A DNA stretch of 22,211 bases from a virus, in IMG/VR virus record IMGVR_UViG_3300042936_000044, positions 1-22,211 of that record; one strand, written 5' to 3'. The translations under genes were made by a program, and so were the position numbers. The notes below the pieces were generated by a model. That model had not been told where the DNA came from. It did no database searches and was given only the letters and a program-made list of their open reading frames with translations. Shown here in pieces: positions 1 to 8,087 of this stretch (position 1 is its first letter; every line of letters begins with the position of its first letter).

Positions 1-1260
1 TATCAAATAACTGATGGTAATTTTGCTAGTGAGGGATTTAGTCCTACATGGTATCCGCATTTATGGCGTATTAAATGTGAACCATTAGTTGATAGTGAAG
101 AATTTAGTCAGATATTATCTGAGCCAATTGATCAGGATAATTATCTTGGATTATGGGATGCTACTAGAACATATCCAGCTGGTTATACTATTACATTCGG
201 TGATAAGAATTACCTATCTAAACAAGAAGTACCAATTGGTATTGTTCCGCCTAATACAGTATATTGGGAACTTGATCCTAATCAGAATCTTAAAGATATA
301 CTTGCTACATATAATAAAAACTTACAAATCAATAATGCTATATTAGATGAAGCAAGTAGATTAGTTCCTAAAGCAGGTTACGATAGAAATAATTTATATA
401 TTGTACCTACTTACGGTGAATATGAAAGTGATACTGAATTATCAGGTAAATATAATCAACCTGCTCCTCCTATAAATGTTGTTGCCAATAACAATGGTGC
501 TCCTGTTGTTGCTACAGGTGTCGTATCAATAGTTCGTAGTCCTGCTTACAAAAACGCAAGTCCTATATTACGTATATCTAAAGCAACTATTCAAAGTATA
601 TGGGATATGTCAGAAAACATATTAGTTGATCCTTTACAACCTGCACGACAAATTAATTTAGAAACTGCTACTATTGCACCAATACTAATTGGTAACGGTT
701 CAGGTGCAGTTGAAGGTGAGATTGTATTAACTGCATTACCAACAGGACCTATTACAGGACCATATGGTACTGCAGATAATACATATGCGTTTGCCGATCA
801 GAATCCAGTAGCACCAAACTTTACTGGTACAGAACCATATGGTCCAAATACTATGGACTATCGTGCAGATGCTGATCCAAGATTCCAATTCATTGCACGT
901 AGTAGTCCAAGAAGTTTTGGCTATACTACTGGTTACTTAGATGGAACTGGCGAAGCACCAAATGGATTCCCAACAGGAGCAGGTATTAGTTTCCCGCAAA
1001 ATCCACAAGTAGGTGCATATTTCTTACGAACAGATTATCTACCTCAAATTCTCTATCGTTGGGATGGTAGATTATGGGTTCGCATATCTAAAAACGTCAG
1101 AACACCAACAGGATTCACTGAAACAGATTTGTCACAACAATCTAGTTTCATAAATAACAGTAACGTTACAATAACAACTGATGGTACTGAGATACCACAG
1201 AAACAGGCTCTATCAACTATTTTGACAATAGCCCCAGATCCAATACCACCGGTGATATAA
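1..1260 (+). CDS. Virion structural protein, 3' part of gene (5' end outside window)
   Basis: Frame 1 is open from the first base to the TAA at 1258-1260, giving 419 residues without a start, so the gene begins upstream. An internal ATG at 607 is in the same frame but the reading continues well before it, so it is not the start. Near residues 52-90 there is a W...TYPAG...Y...VPxGxxPP...YWE pattern like the carbohydrate-binding (CBM5/12-like) modules of phage baseplate and fibre proteins. Towards the C-terminus a YFLRTDYLPQILYRWDG stretch resembles a segment I associate with T4-like structural proteins. Three bases separate it from the gp15 gene, so both probably belong to one late structural operon. 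I infer a neck, baseplate or tail-associated role; the exact protein is not recognised. Confidence 0.75.
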   Translation, partial: YQITDGNFASEGFSPTWYPHLWRIKCEPLVDSEEFSQILSEPIDQDNYLGLWDATRTYPAGYTITFGDKNYLSKQEVPIGIVPPNTVYWELDPNQNLKDILATYNKNLQINNAILDEASRLVPKAGYDRNNLYIVPTYGEYESDTELSGKYNQPAPPINVVANNNGAPVVATGVVSIVRSPAYKNASPILRISKATIQSIWDMSENILVDPLQPARQINLETATIAPILIGNGSGAVEGEIVLTALPTGPITGPYGTADNTYAFADQNPVAPNFTGTEPYGPNTMDYRADADPRFQFIARSSPRSFGYTTGYLDGTGEAPNGFPTGAGISFPQNPQVGAYFLRTDYLPQILYRWDGRLWVRISKNVRTPTGFTETDLSQQSSFINNSNVTITTDGTEIPQKQALSTILTIAPDPIPPVI

Positions 1261-1263
1261 TAT

Positions 1264-2640
1264 ATGGCAGCTTTCTTTTATGATAATCAGGTACGTAGAT
1301 TTCTAATTCAATTTGGAAAAATATTTAGTAATTGGTATGTTACTAAAGGTAAAGATCCTGCAGGCAATGAGATACTTGTTCGTGTACCGGTTATGTATGG
1401 TGATAGTAGTAGACAAGCGGCTACAATCATTGCTAACAACAGTGCTAGTAATTTACCTAGTGCTCCGCTCATAACATATTATATTACTGCTTTAGAATAC
1501 GACCAAAAGAGAACACAAGATCCTACATTTATTGATAAGATTCAAGTTCGTCAACGTAGTTATAATGCCGAAACACAGCAATATGAAACAGTACAAGGAC
1601 AAGCATTTACTGTTGAAAGATTAATGCCTGTACCCTATACATTGCGTATGAGTGTAGATTTATGGACAACCAATTATAATCAAAAATTAGAATTGATTGA
1701 ACAATTAGGTACACTATTTAATCCTTCATTAGAAATTCAATCTACCGATAACTTTATTGATTGGACTTCATTATCAGTTGTTTACCAAGATGGATTAACA
1801 TTTAGTAGTAGAACTATTCCACAAGGATCTGGTAATCCTATTGACGTATTAAGTTGGAAATTCTATATGCCTATATGGATTAGTAATGCGGCTAAACTCA
1901 AAAAGATGGGTGTTATTGAAAAGATTATTGCTAGTATCTTCTCTGGTAAAGCATTAGATGATATACAAAATGATGATTTGTTATTAGGCACTAGGCAGAA
2001 GATTACACCTTACGGGTACAAGCTGTTATTGATAGGTAATAGTTTACAATTATTGCCAGCTAATCAAGATTTCTATCCAAGTAATGAAGATTTAGATTTA
2101 CCACCTAACCCTAATACAAGTTTGTATTGGTCAAGTCTATTAAATGTATATGGTACAATTAGGCCTGGCATTAGTCAGATATGGTTACAGAATCCGTTTA
2201 TGGATACTGAGATTGTGGGTACAATAGTTCCCGATCCAGTAGATGATAGATTATTGATATATGACATTGACCCGGATACCCTGCCTCAAAATACATTGGA
2301 TCCTGTAGACAGCGTGATTAACCCATTAGTCACAGGACCAAATGCAGGGTTACCTGCCGCAGAAAATGGAATAAGATATCTTATTGTAGATAACATCGGT
2401 AGTGAGGGTGATACAACTATTGCATGGGGTAATGTTGTAGCATATGCTAATGACATTATTGAATATGATAGTTCTATGGGAGAATGGTTTGTATCATTTG
2501 ATAGTGCCCAAGCTACTACAGTAGAATATGTTACCAATTTAACAACCAGCATACAGTATCGTTATGTTAATACAGAAGATGCTTGGATGAAATCGTGGGA
2601 AGGCTGGTACGATCAGGGTGATTATAGTATTGTAATCTAA
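1264..2640 (+). CDS. gp15: Tail sheath stabilizer / tail completion protein, T4 gp15-like
   Basis: In T4, gp15 caps the tail tube and sheath and joins the tail to the head. The N-terminal ~215 residues follow the gp15 pattern: FFYDNQVRRFLIQFGKIFSN at residues 4-23, then LVRVPVMYGD, a YNA motif near residue 100, PYTLRMSVDLWTTNYNQKLE, and a final WKFYMPIWIS beta-hairpin segment. T4 gp15 is 272 residues; this protein has 458. The extra ~240 C-terminal residues contain an acidic linker and a beta-rich tail with repeated Trp and Tyr, not obviously part of the T4 fold. The ATG lies three bases after the previous stop and no clear Shine-Dalgarno is seen, so it is probably translationally coupled. 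Assignment is by remembered motif similarity. Confidence 0.85.
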   Translation: MAAFFYDNQVRRFLIQFGKIFSNWYVTKGKDPAGNEILVRVPVMYGDSSRQAATIIANNSASNLPSAPLITYYITALEYDQKRTQDPTFIDKIQVRQRSYNAETQQYETVQGQAFTVERLMPVPYTLRMSVDLWTTNYNQKLELIEQLGTLFNPSLEIQSTDNFIDWTSLSVVYQDGLTFSSRTIPQGSGNPIDVLSWKFYMPIWISNAAKLKKMGVIEKIIASIFSGKALDDIQNDDLLLGTRQKITPYGYKLLLIGNSLQLLPANQDFYPSNEDLDLPPNPNTSLYWSSLLNVYGTIRPGISQIWLQNPFMDTEIVGTIVPDPVDDRLLIYDIDPDTLPQNTLDPVDSVINPLVTGPNAGLPAAENGIRYLIVDNIGSEGDTTIAWGNVVAYANDIIEYDSSMGEWFVSFDSAQATTVEYVTNLTTSIQYRYVNTEDAWMKSWEGWYDQGDYSIVI

Positions 2641-2658
2641 TTTACTTTATGCTATAAT
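2630..2658 (+). promoter_or_regulatory. Host-type sigma70 promoter for the Nudix gene
   Basis: A -35-like TTGTAA (2630-2635), a 17-base spacer and a perfect -10 box TATAAT (2653-2658) preceded by TGC (extended -10) lie directly before the Nudix ATG at 2669. The expected start point near 2665 would leave only about 4 untranslated bases. The -35 box overlaps the last codons of the gp15 gene. Confidence 0.65.
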
Positions 2659-2668
2659 GTCTTAGCAT

Positions 2669-3085
2669 ATGAATAATATTTCAGCAGGCGTGTTCTTTTA
2701 CGCTAAAAATACACAACGATTTTTATATCTACTTAGAACGGACAATAAAAATCCGGGCAACTGGGGAATACCAGGTGGCAAGATTGAGAATGGTGAAACA
2801 TTACTTGTAGGAATTAATAGAGAATGTACTGAAGAAATTGGATACTTCCCAGAAAATCCAAAACTAGTACCAATACAAAAATTTGTGAACAATACATTTA
2901 CATATCATACATTCTTTTGTGCTATAGATGAAGAATTCATACCAGTATTAAATTATGAACATTGTGGTTATGCCTGGGTAGGTGATAATCAATATCCCAA
3001 ACCATTACATCCTGGATTGTTTAGCACAGTGAATTTTGATGTTGTGCAAAAGAAATTAAAAGCACTTACGAAAAAACGGTCCTAA
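2669..3085 (+). CDS. Nudix hydrolase
   Basis: This 138-residue protein has a complete Nudix box at residues 37-59: G37, five residues, E43, seven residues, R51-E52, E55-E56 and G58. The glutamates bind the Mg2+ used to cleave a nucleoside diphosphate linked to another group. The N-terminal half (AGVFFYAKNTQRFLYLLR) is the usual first beta-strand pair of the fold. Substrate cannot be read; candidates include oxidised or excess dNTPs, NADH, ADP-ribose or capped RNA ends. T4 encodes a Nudix enzyme, NudE, which hydrolyses nucleoside diphosphate derivatives. The gene follows a late structural gene but has its own early-type promoter. Its TAA stop forms part of the loop of the following terminator. 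Confidence 0.9.
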   Translation: MNNISAGVFFYAKNTQRFLYLLRTDNKNPGNWGIPGGKIENGETLLVGINRECTEEIGYFPENPKLVPIQKFVNNTFTYHTFFCAIDEEFIPVLNYEHCGYAWVGDNQYPKPLHPGLFSTVNFDVVQKKLKALTKKRS

Positions 3086-3096
3086 GACCGTTTTTT
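3071..3096. terminator. Bidirectional rho-independent terminator
   Basis: An 11-bp perfect inverted repeat (arms 3071-3081 and 3086-3096) with a four-base loop CTAA; the core is ACGGTC/GACCGT flanked by A6 on one side and T7 on the other. It therefore works as a stem plus U-run on both strands, between the convergent Nudix (+) gene and the XhlA-like (-) gene. The stop codons of both genes fall in or at the edge of the hairpin. Confidence 0.92.
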
Positions 3097-3413
3097 TATT
3101 TTAGCAATTTTGCTATAGTATCGAATCCTAATGATCCTATTACAACACCTGCTCCCATCATCATCCATCGCCACTTTTCTAATGCGGAGATTTTTTCTGA
3201 CATTGCTTGATGTGCATTTGAACTAGCATCCTTCATACCCTTTAACATCACTCTAGTATCATCGTTGTTTTTAACCATTTCAACGTGGATATCTCTGATA
3301 TCCGTTTTTATTTCACGAATATCATCAGTGATGTTTTGAACCTCTACCTGAAGAACTGCTATATCGGTTTCAGTTTTTGGCATTTTGATTGTCCTACTAG
3401 TTGCCATAATCAT
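3096..3413 (-). CDS. XhlA-like coiled-coil protein with C-terminal membrane segment
   Basis: This protein of 105 residues has a long charged heptad-type coiled coil (about residues 15-75, with repeated I/V at a and d positions such as ITDDIREIKTDIRDI) followed by WRWMMMGAGVVIGSLGF, a single transmembrane segment near the C-terminus. This is the layout of the haemolysin XhlA/holin-accessory family, small membrane proteins found beside phage lysis genes. No lysin or classical holin is visible in the window, so a lysis role is inference; a membrane-anchored virion or superinfection protein is also possible. Its ATG overlaps the stop of the upstream gene as TAATG, implying coupled translation. 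ATGs at codons 3 and 11 are alternative starts. Confidence 0.7.
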   Translation of the reverse strand: MIMATSRTIKMPKTETDIAVLQVEVQNITDDIREIKTDIRDIHVEMVKNNDDTRVMLKGMKDASSNAHQAMSEKISALEKWRWMMMGAGVVIGSLGFDTIAKLLK

Positions 3414-4798
3414 TAAGCACTAGCAATAACTACGATTGGGTTAGGCTGACCGTTAGCGGCATTAGCGGCAAACGCAGTATTGAATGTAGCAATAACATCA
3501 GGGTTAACACTATACGCAACAGCAGTACCAGTACCAGATCCTGAAGCAGTAGCAGTGAATGTAATACCTGTCATATTAGCCATAGCACCAACTGCTGTCC
3601 AGTTTGTTGTACCTGCACTGTAAATTGTGTAAACAGTACCTCCTGATAATGAACCAGCTGCAACTTGCGTTGGGAATATTTCACTGTTGTAATCATTAAT
3701 ACTTGATACGTATGCTGTAGCAGAGGCTGCATCAGTAGACAATATGTTCATTGTGTTTGGTGTCAATGCTGTATTAGCTACATTTGCAGTAAAACATTGT
3801 GCTGTTAAACCTGTTGTTGCACCTGTCACTAGGTATTTTGTTTTACCTTTTTGACGAACAATGTAACCTGCTTCGTCATCTGCGTAAACGAATGCGGCTC
3901 CTGTTGAAGCTACGGCTGCGTTTGCAACTAATTCAACAACATCTTGTTGTGCGTCTGGAGTACCAGTAGCACTTGATAAATCAACTTCAGCACCGCCTAA
4001 TGTTGATGAAACAGTAAATGCAGTTGCGTTAGCAATTGCTTTAACAAAATAAACTTCACCAGATACTAGACCACCCAAGTTAGCAGTAAATCTTACTGTA
4101 CCATTAGCAAACAATGTCTGAGCATTTCCTGTTGTGCGGATAATGTTACCGGTGTTGTTTGTGTTAGCAACAGCAATTGCTGTCAAGCCGCCAACGGTGT
4201 TAGCAAAACCTATCGTAGTGTAATCTGTACTACCGTTGATGTTTGCGCTAGCAACTTGAATAGCAGAACCTACACTTAATGTGTTTGCCAAATCAGTACC
4301 AATACCAGTTACGTATGCAGTGTCTGTAGCAGAGTACAATGTACCTGTACCATTGATACCAATAGCCACACGTGTTAAAACTTGTTTACCAACGATTGCT
4401 GTGTTACCACCAACTACACCGTATGTGTTAGCATTGGTTGCTGGAAAGCCTGTACCACCTAGTGGATTGTTGAAATAAGCATCAACTACACCAACTGACA
4501 TACTAACTGTTTGACTACTTGTGTCAGTTAATGTTGCCATAACTTGAGGTTGAACACTTAATTGTGTTGCAGATACATCAAATGTAGTATTTGATAGTAT
4601 TGAATTTATAAAATATGTAACACCTGCTGTTAATCCACCAACTGTAGAAGCTACTTGGAATGACATTCCTTTAGCTACACCAACTGTAGGACTAGTTGTT
4701 AGATTTCCACCTGAGATTGTAACGATACTGCCTGTTTCTGCTGTATCAGTAATTGTTAAGACTGCTTGAGCCTTTGCGATTTTTAGAGGACGTCCCAT
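3413..4798 (-). CDS. Beta-repeat virion appendage or fibre protein
   Basis: This protein of 461 residues is rich in Gly, Ala, Thr, Val and Asn, with no Trp/Cys-rich core, typical of phage fibre or decoration proteins. Two degenerate copies of a GGLxxGxxYFxxxIxxxTxFxVS module are visible (roughly residues 54-78 and 241-263). Two copies of a (T/S)T(D/N)(Y/W)T(T/A)(I/V)G module also occur, the second in GTTNWTAVGA near residue 400, followed by a T/G-rich strand. The N-terminus MGRPLKIAKA is basic. An AAAGGA Shine-Dalgarno precedes the ATG. A GATAAATA late promoter lies 84 bases upstream, separated from the gene by three hairpins. The precise virion position is unknown. Confidence 0.75.
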   Translation of the reverse strand: MGRPLKIAKAQAVLTITDTAETGSIVTISGGNLTTSPTVGVAKGMSFQVASTVGGLTAGVTYFINSILSNTTFDVSATQLSVQPQVMATLTDTSSQTVSMSVGVVDAYFNNPLGGTGFPATNANTYGVVGGNTAIVGKQVLTRVAIGINGTGTLYSATDTAYVTGIGTDLANTLSVGSAIQVASANINGSTDYTTIGFANTVGGLTAIAVANTNNTGNIIRTTGNAQTLFANGTVRFTANLGGLVSGEVYFVKAIANATAFTVSSTLGGAEVDLSSATGTPDAQQDVVELVANAAVASTGAAFVYADDEAGYIVRQKGKTKYLVTGATTGLTAQCFTANVANTALTPNTMNILSTDAASATAYVSSINDYNSEIFPTQVAAGSLSGGTVYTIYSAGTTNWTAVGAMANMTGITFTATASGSGTGTAVAYSVNPDVIATFNTAFAANAANGQPNPIVVIASA

Positions 4799-4818
4799 TT
4801 GATTTTCCTTTATTAAAT

Positions 4819-4874
4819 TAGCGTGTTCTAGACGCTACGCAGTGGGTTACTGCATAAACTTGCCGAATGCAAGT
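4819..4874 (-). promoter_or_regulatory. Structured 5' leader with three tandem hairpins
   Basis: Between the late promoter at 4883-4890 and the ATG at 4798, three hairpins follow one another. Their arms are 4819-4824/4832-4837 (6 bp, TAGCGT with ACGCTA), 4839-4843/4849-4853 (5 bp, GCAGT with ACTGC) and 4858-4863/4869-4874 (6 bp, ACTTGC with GCAAGT), with loops of 7, 5 and 5 bases. None carries a U-run, so they are not terminators. Possible roles are mRNA stabilisation, a protein-binding site or control of translation. Confidence 0.55.
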
Positions 4875-4882
4875 GTATTATG

Positions 4883-4890
4883 TATTTATC
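4883..4890 (-). promoter_or_regulatory. Late promoter octamer GATAAATA
   Basis: An exact GATAAATA on the minus strand, one base from the T4 late consensus TATAAATA, upstream of the fibre gene starting at 4798. It is repeated at four other places in the window, each just before a gene start. In T4 this element is read by host RNA polymerase carrying the phage sigma gp55. Confidence 0.7.
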
Positions 4891-4901
4891 TAAAATCTGT
4901 A

Positions 4902-5426
4902 TTATTCAGTACCTGTATTAGCGTGTGGCATACCAAGTTCACTAATACTAAACTCTGTACCTGCACTTGCATTTGATCCAGTTGTAAGAAATGCTACTAC
5001 ATTGCCTTGACCACAATAAACGCTATTAAAAACATCTTGTGCAGAATAAATTTCTGAGTTTTGTGTAGCAATTGCGTAGGGAACTCCTGCATTATTGAAA
5101 GTGTAGGCAACATTTGATAGTGCTACTCCTGCATTAGCAGTAAGCGTTAAACTAGTAGCGTTAGCAATACTTGATATGATTCCGACTGTTGTTCCGGTTG
5201 TGTTGCCTATCCAACCACCAACTGACAGTTGAGTAGTAAACGCTGTGCCAACTCCGGTGACTGTTGCACTGTTAGTTGCTGCCGTTGCTGTTCCTGTACC
5301 AGCTACTCTAGGATAACCGGTTACAGCGTGAATAGCTACACCAGTAGTTGATATTCTAATTTTGTCCGTAGCCATATTAGCTGATTGTTGTGATACTAAA
5401 TTACCCGTATATACGTATGATGCCAT
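4902..5426 (-). CDS. Small beta-rich virion/fibre protein
   Basis: This 174-residue Thr/Ala/Gly-rich protein has, at about residues 45-108, a repeat of the type seen in many phage fibre proteins: VTGVGTxFTTQLSVGGxI, then a SIxxATSLTLTA strand and a final ALSxxxYTF. A related VTGIGTDLxxTLSVGxxI segment occurs in the neighbouring 461-residue protein, so the two share a module. The C-terminal third (YSAQDVFNSVYCGQGNVV) is different and may be the receptor- or partner-facing part. An AGGAAAA ribosome-binding site lies just before the ATG, 17 bases after the stop of the long fibre gene, so they share a transcript. The function in the particle is not known. Confidence 0.7.
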   Translation of the reverse strand: MASYVYTGNLVSQQSANMATDKIRISTTGVAIHAVTGYPRVAGTGTATAATNSATVTGVGTAFTTQLSVGGWIGNTTGTTVGIISSIANATSLTLTANAGVALSNVAYTFNNAGVPYAIATQNSEIYSAQDVFNSVYCGQGNVVAFLTTGSNASAGTEFSISELGMPHANTGTE

Positions 5427-5443
5427 TTTATTTTCCTATTATT

Positions 5444-7312
5444 TTATAGTCTACCGACTGCTACTTCAATGATACCTTCTATACCATCAAAGTTTTCTAA
5501 TGATTTACCAATTACTGTACCCAATATTGGAAAGGGTGCTGTGTGTGCAAAGCCATTTCCTGCACTAATAAGCATATCACCCTTTTTAATACTTCCACGT
5601 ACTTGACATGGAACACGACCTTGTAATGCTAATGCAACAGTATGTTCACCTGGACAAGAACTATTCATTACATATGCTGGATTAGTTGATACTATGCCTG
5701 CAACTTTTGTTGTACCACTATCTGCTATAGTAACCTCTTTGTCTCCACCAAATGCTAATACAGTTCCCGGTTCATAGTGTTTATCTGCTTCATAATATTC
5801 TGCTAAGTCAGCATAAGTTGCTTCTAATCTAGAGCCTGCTGTTAATGTCCAGTTACCAGTAATATTTCCTGCGGTAGTATTAGCTCCTGCTGTTAAAACA
5901 GTAGTAATAATATTACCTGCAGTTATGTTACCTGTAGTAGAAATTGTATTACTACCGTATGCGGCTAAGAATGAACTTACATTACTATTACCATATGTTC
6001 CGGCAAAACTAATAGGAGTACCGTTAGCATAATAGTAGTTATCAGTTAATATATTACCTACATTGGCATTGCCGCTTACAGTTACTGTAGTTAGTGTACC
6101 AACTGATGTTATGTTAGGTTGAGCATTTGTATATACTGTGCCTGCAACCAAAGCATTACCTACTTGCCCAGAAACGTTAGCACCAGCTACAGCATTTGCT
6201 GTAGTTGCAAAAGTAGCAAGACCTGCTGTTGCAACATTTAAATTTGCAACTTGCGTTGTACTTGTTACAGTGAACGGTGCAGTACCGGTGGCAATATTAG
6301 ATACCAAGCGACTTGCAGTAACGGTACCGGCAGTATTTAAGTTGCCCGAAGTTGTATTACCTGTTACGGTTAGACTAGTTAATGTACCAACACTTGTGAT
6401 GTTTGGTTGTGCGGCAGTCGTTAATACACCGGCGAAATAATTTGATGTTACTAGGTTACCCAATGTTGCATTGATAGAAGTAACATTGCCTGGAATAGCT
6501 ACTGCGCCTGTAATTTTATTGAACGTAAATCCAGCGTTACCTTGAATTACATTGTTATCGTTAAATTGAATTGTTGTGTTGCTACCACCGGCGGCACTAG
6601 TTCCTGAACCACCTACACTAGATATTACTCTACCACCAGTTGTATACGTTGTATATCCAGTTGTGTCTACCGGAGTAGTTAAACCAGAATCCGAGTACAA
6701 AGAAAACGTGTTAGAAGTTAATATATTTACATAAAAACTTCCACCATCAAGCTCTACCATACCACCAACATTAGTGATAGTTATTTCAGCACCTTCAGTA
6801 AAGAAATTATCTTGTGTTGTAGTAACTACACCAGGATCAGCTTTTGTTACGGCACTAATATATGCAGTAATTGTTGATTTGGGTGTCCATGTTAAATTAC
6901 CCACACCATCAGTTTCTAACACATATCCAATAGCACCCCCACCAATTTTAAGAGTGGCTACATCGCCTAAATGAATATTGCCACCGGTGTACAATGCGGA
7001 ATTGCCGGGTTGTAATGCGTTACCACCTGCATTATCCCAAGTATTTGTACTAGCTACATATGTTAAAATTTGACCAGTCTGGGCATTAGAAATATTTAAA
7101 TTGCCCTCACTACCGTTAATTTGACTAAAAGTAATATCAGAATACGATGTTAATACTTCAATATTTTCATTGTAAGTATTAGCATTACCGGTGCCACCAA
7201 TAAAAAGACGTTTAGCATCATTGGCCCAACCTAATTGTGCTTCTGATAATTGTGGTAGGTCTACAAGGTTACCTGAACGTTGCTGGATTTTAGATATCTG
7301 TATAATGGCCAT
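5444..7312 (-). CDS. Long tail-fibre-like protein
   Basis: This 622-residue protein has the domain order of a phage fibre. Residues 1-40 (ISKIQQR...LSEAQLGW...RLFIGG) resemble the short head-binding N-terminus of Mtd-type receptor-binding proteins. Residues ~150-230 form a beta-sandwich module (GMVELDGGSFYV...TFSLY...TTGGRV). Residues ~243-270 carry a GGSNTTIQFND...GFTFNKITG motif. Residues 301-316 and 397-412 are near-identical copies of AQPNITSVGTLT(S/T)(L/V)TV. A compact C-terminal domain starts at DLAEYY (502) and ends at residue 622; its start resembles the C-terminal trimerisation or self-cleaving domains of some fibres, but I cannot identify a catalytic residue. A late promoter lies 28 bases upstream. 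Probable host-recognition fibre. Confidence 0.8.
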   Translation of the reverse strand: MAIIQISKIQQRSGNLVDLPQLSEAQLGWANDAKRLFIGGTGNANTYNENIEVLTSYSDITFSQINGSEGNLNISNAQTGQILTYVASTNTWDNAGGNALQPGNSALYTGGNIHLGDVATLKIGGGAIGYVLETDGVGNLTWTPKSTITAYISAVTKADPGVVTTTQDNFFTEGAEITITNVGGMVELDGGSFYVNILTSNTFSLYSDSGLTTPVDTTGYTTYTTGGRVISSVGGSGTSAAGGSNTTIQFNDNNVIQGNAGFTFNKITGAVAIPGNVTSINATLGNLVTSNYFAGVLTTAAQPNITSVGTLTSLTVTGNTTSGNLNTAGTVTASRLVSNIATGTAPFTVTSTTQVANLNVATAGLATFATTANAVAGANVSGQVGNALVAGTVYTNAQPNITSVGTLTTVTVSGNANVGNILTDNYYYANGTPISFAGTYGNSNVSSFLAAYGSNTISTTGNITAGNIITTVLTAGANTTAGNITGNWTLTAGSRLEATYADLAEYYEADKHYEPGTVLAFGGDKEVTIADSGTTKVAGIVSTNPAYVMNSSCPGEHTVALALQGRVPCQVRGSIKKGDMLISAGNGFAHTAPFPILGTVIGKSLENFDGIEGIIEVAVGRL

Positions 7313-7340
7313 AAGTATAATTCTTTAGAAGATTTATACT

Positions 7341-7348
7341 TATTTATC
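7341..7348 (-). promoter_or_regulatory. Late promoter octamer GATAAATA
   Basis: An exact GATAAATA on the minus strand, 28 bases upstream of the long fibre gene ATG at 7312. It probably drives the fibre gene and the small gene after it (4902-5426). Confidence 0.72.
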
Positions 7349-7356
7349 ATTATTTG

Positions 7357-8043
7357 TTACAAGAACTGTTCATAATATTTCTCTACACGACTGAACCAGA
7401 TATCTGAATACTTGTCAAAATCAGATCCTTCTAATATGAATTCCTGATATAGATTATCAGCGGAACACATAAAAATGACACCTTTACGTATCTTTGTTCC
7501 GTGTACTTCATTATGTGCATTAGCATAAGCGGCTAATTGAACAAAGTAATCATCAATCCACTCACGTTTTTTAGGTTTGTTTGTTTGTTTATGATCCATG
7601 ATAGCTTCATTACCATCATGTACGCCTGCTAGGTCTGTCGTCCCTGCATAAATTTTTGGATAGTACAACGGAACTTCTGTACCCCACCATTCGCTACATT
7701 TACTAAGACCTTGATTAATGATTGATTGGGCCATTTTATGGCTTTGCAAGCTATACGGATTGCTTCCGGGCTCATTTAGTATTCCTGTCTTAATGTAATC
7801 TTCTAGCCACTTGTGCATTCGTGTTCCACGACCTGCGGCTTCTGTTGTGATTTCTTGTGCTTTCTGTACACCAACTCGCTTCCGCCAATTTTGTAATGCT
7901 TGTTTAGATTCTTCACTTTTAGTAGCATCTAGTATTGTAGTAACACTAGGAAGTTTCTCACCATCAGGTGTAGCGTATTTTCTTGACCCGTTTATTGTTT
8001 CTCTAAGTAAAGGGACATAGTTATATTTGTTTGGAATGTACAT
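7357..8043 (-). CDS. RecB-family PD-(D/E)XK nuclease
   Basis: The 228 residues show the signature of single-domain RecB/Cas4/AddB-type nucleases: RGTRMHKWLED at 72-82 (the GTxxH helix with H77), E123 in TEVPL, D137 in TTDL, the catalytic D150-x-K152 in MDHK, and Q169-x3-Y173 in VQLAAY. Such enzymes resect or degrade DNA ends. In T4-like phages I would expect a role in recombination, host DNA degradation or DNA repair. It may act with UvsW and the DexA-like exonuclease encoded nearby. The gene stands alone, with a strong sigma70-type promoter ending six bases before the ATG, and no Shine-Dalgarno can exist on that transcript. No iron-sulphur cysteine set like that of Cas4 is seen. Confidence 0.82.
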   Translation of the reverse strand: MYIPNKYNYVPLLRETINGSRKYATPDGEKLPSVTTILDATKSEESKQALQNWRKRVGVQKAQEITTEAAGRGTRMHKWLEDYIKTGILNEPGSNPYSLQSHKMAQSIINQGLSKCSEWWGTEVPLYYPKIYAGTTDLAGVHDGNEAIMDHKQTNKPKKREWIDDYFVQLAAYANAHNEVHGTKIRKGVIFMCSADNLYQEFILEGSDFDKYSDIWFSRVEKYYEQFL

Positions 8044-8049
8044 TAGATT

Positions 8050-8078
8050 ATTATAGTATATTTTATAATTTAATGCAA
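8050..8078 (-). promoter_or_regulatory. Sigma70-type promoter giving a leaderless nuclease mRNA
   Basis: On the minus strand TTGCAT (8073-8078), a 17-base spacer and a perfect TATAAT (8050-8055) lie immediately before the ATG at 8043-8041. Only six bases separate the -10 box from the ATG, so the usual start point coincides with the A of the ATG. Confidence 0.75.
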
Positions 8079-8087
8079 GAGTTTAGG

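Noticed and set aside
89-346. Plus-strand 85-residue open frame
   Set aside because: It is out of frame with the structural gene open from base 1; its composition (Ile/Leu/Tyr-rich) is that of a shadow frame.
1222-1261. TTGACA at 1222-1227 and TATAAT at 1256-1261 before the gp15 gene
   Set aside because: The spacer is 28 bases, too long for sigma70, and both boxes lie inside the end of a coding region; treated as chance.
6138-6974. Plus-strand frames opposite the long fibre gene
   Set aside because: They are antisense images of Thr/Val/Ala-rich repeats with no ribosome-binding site or promoter.
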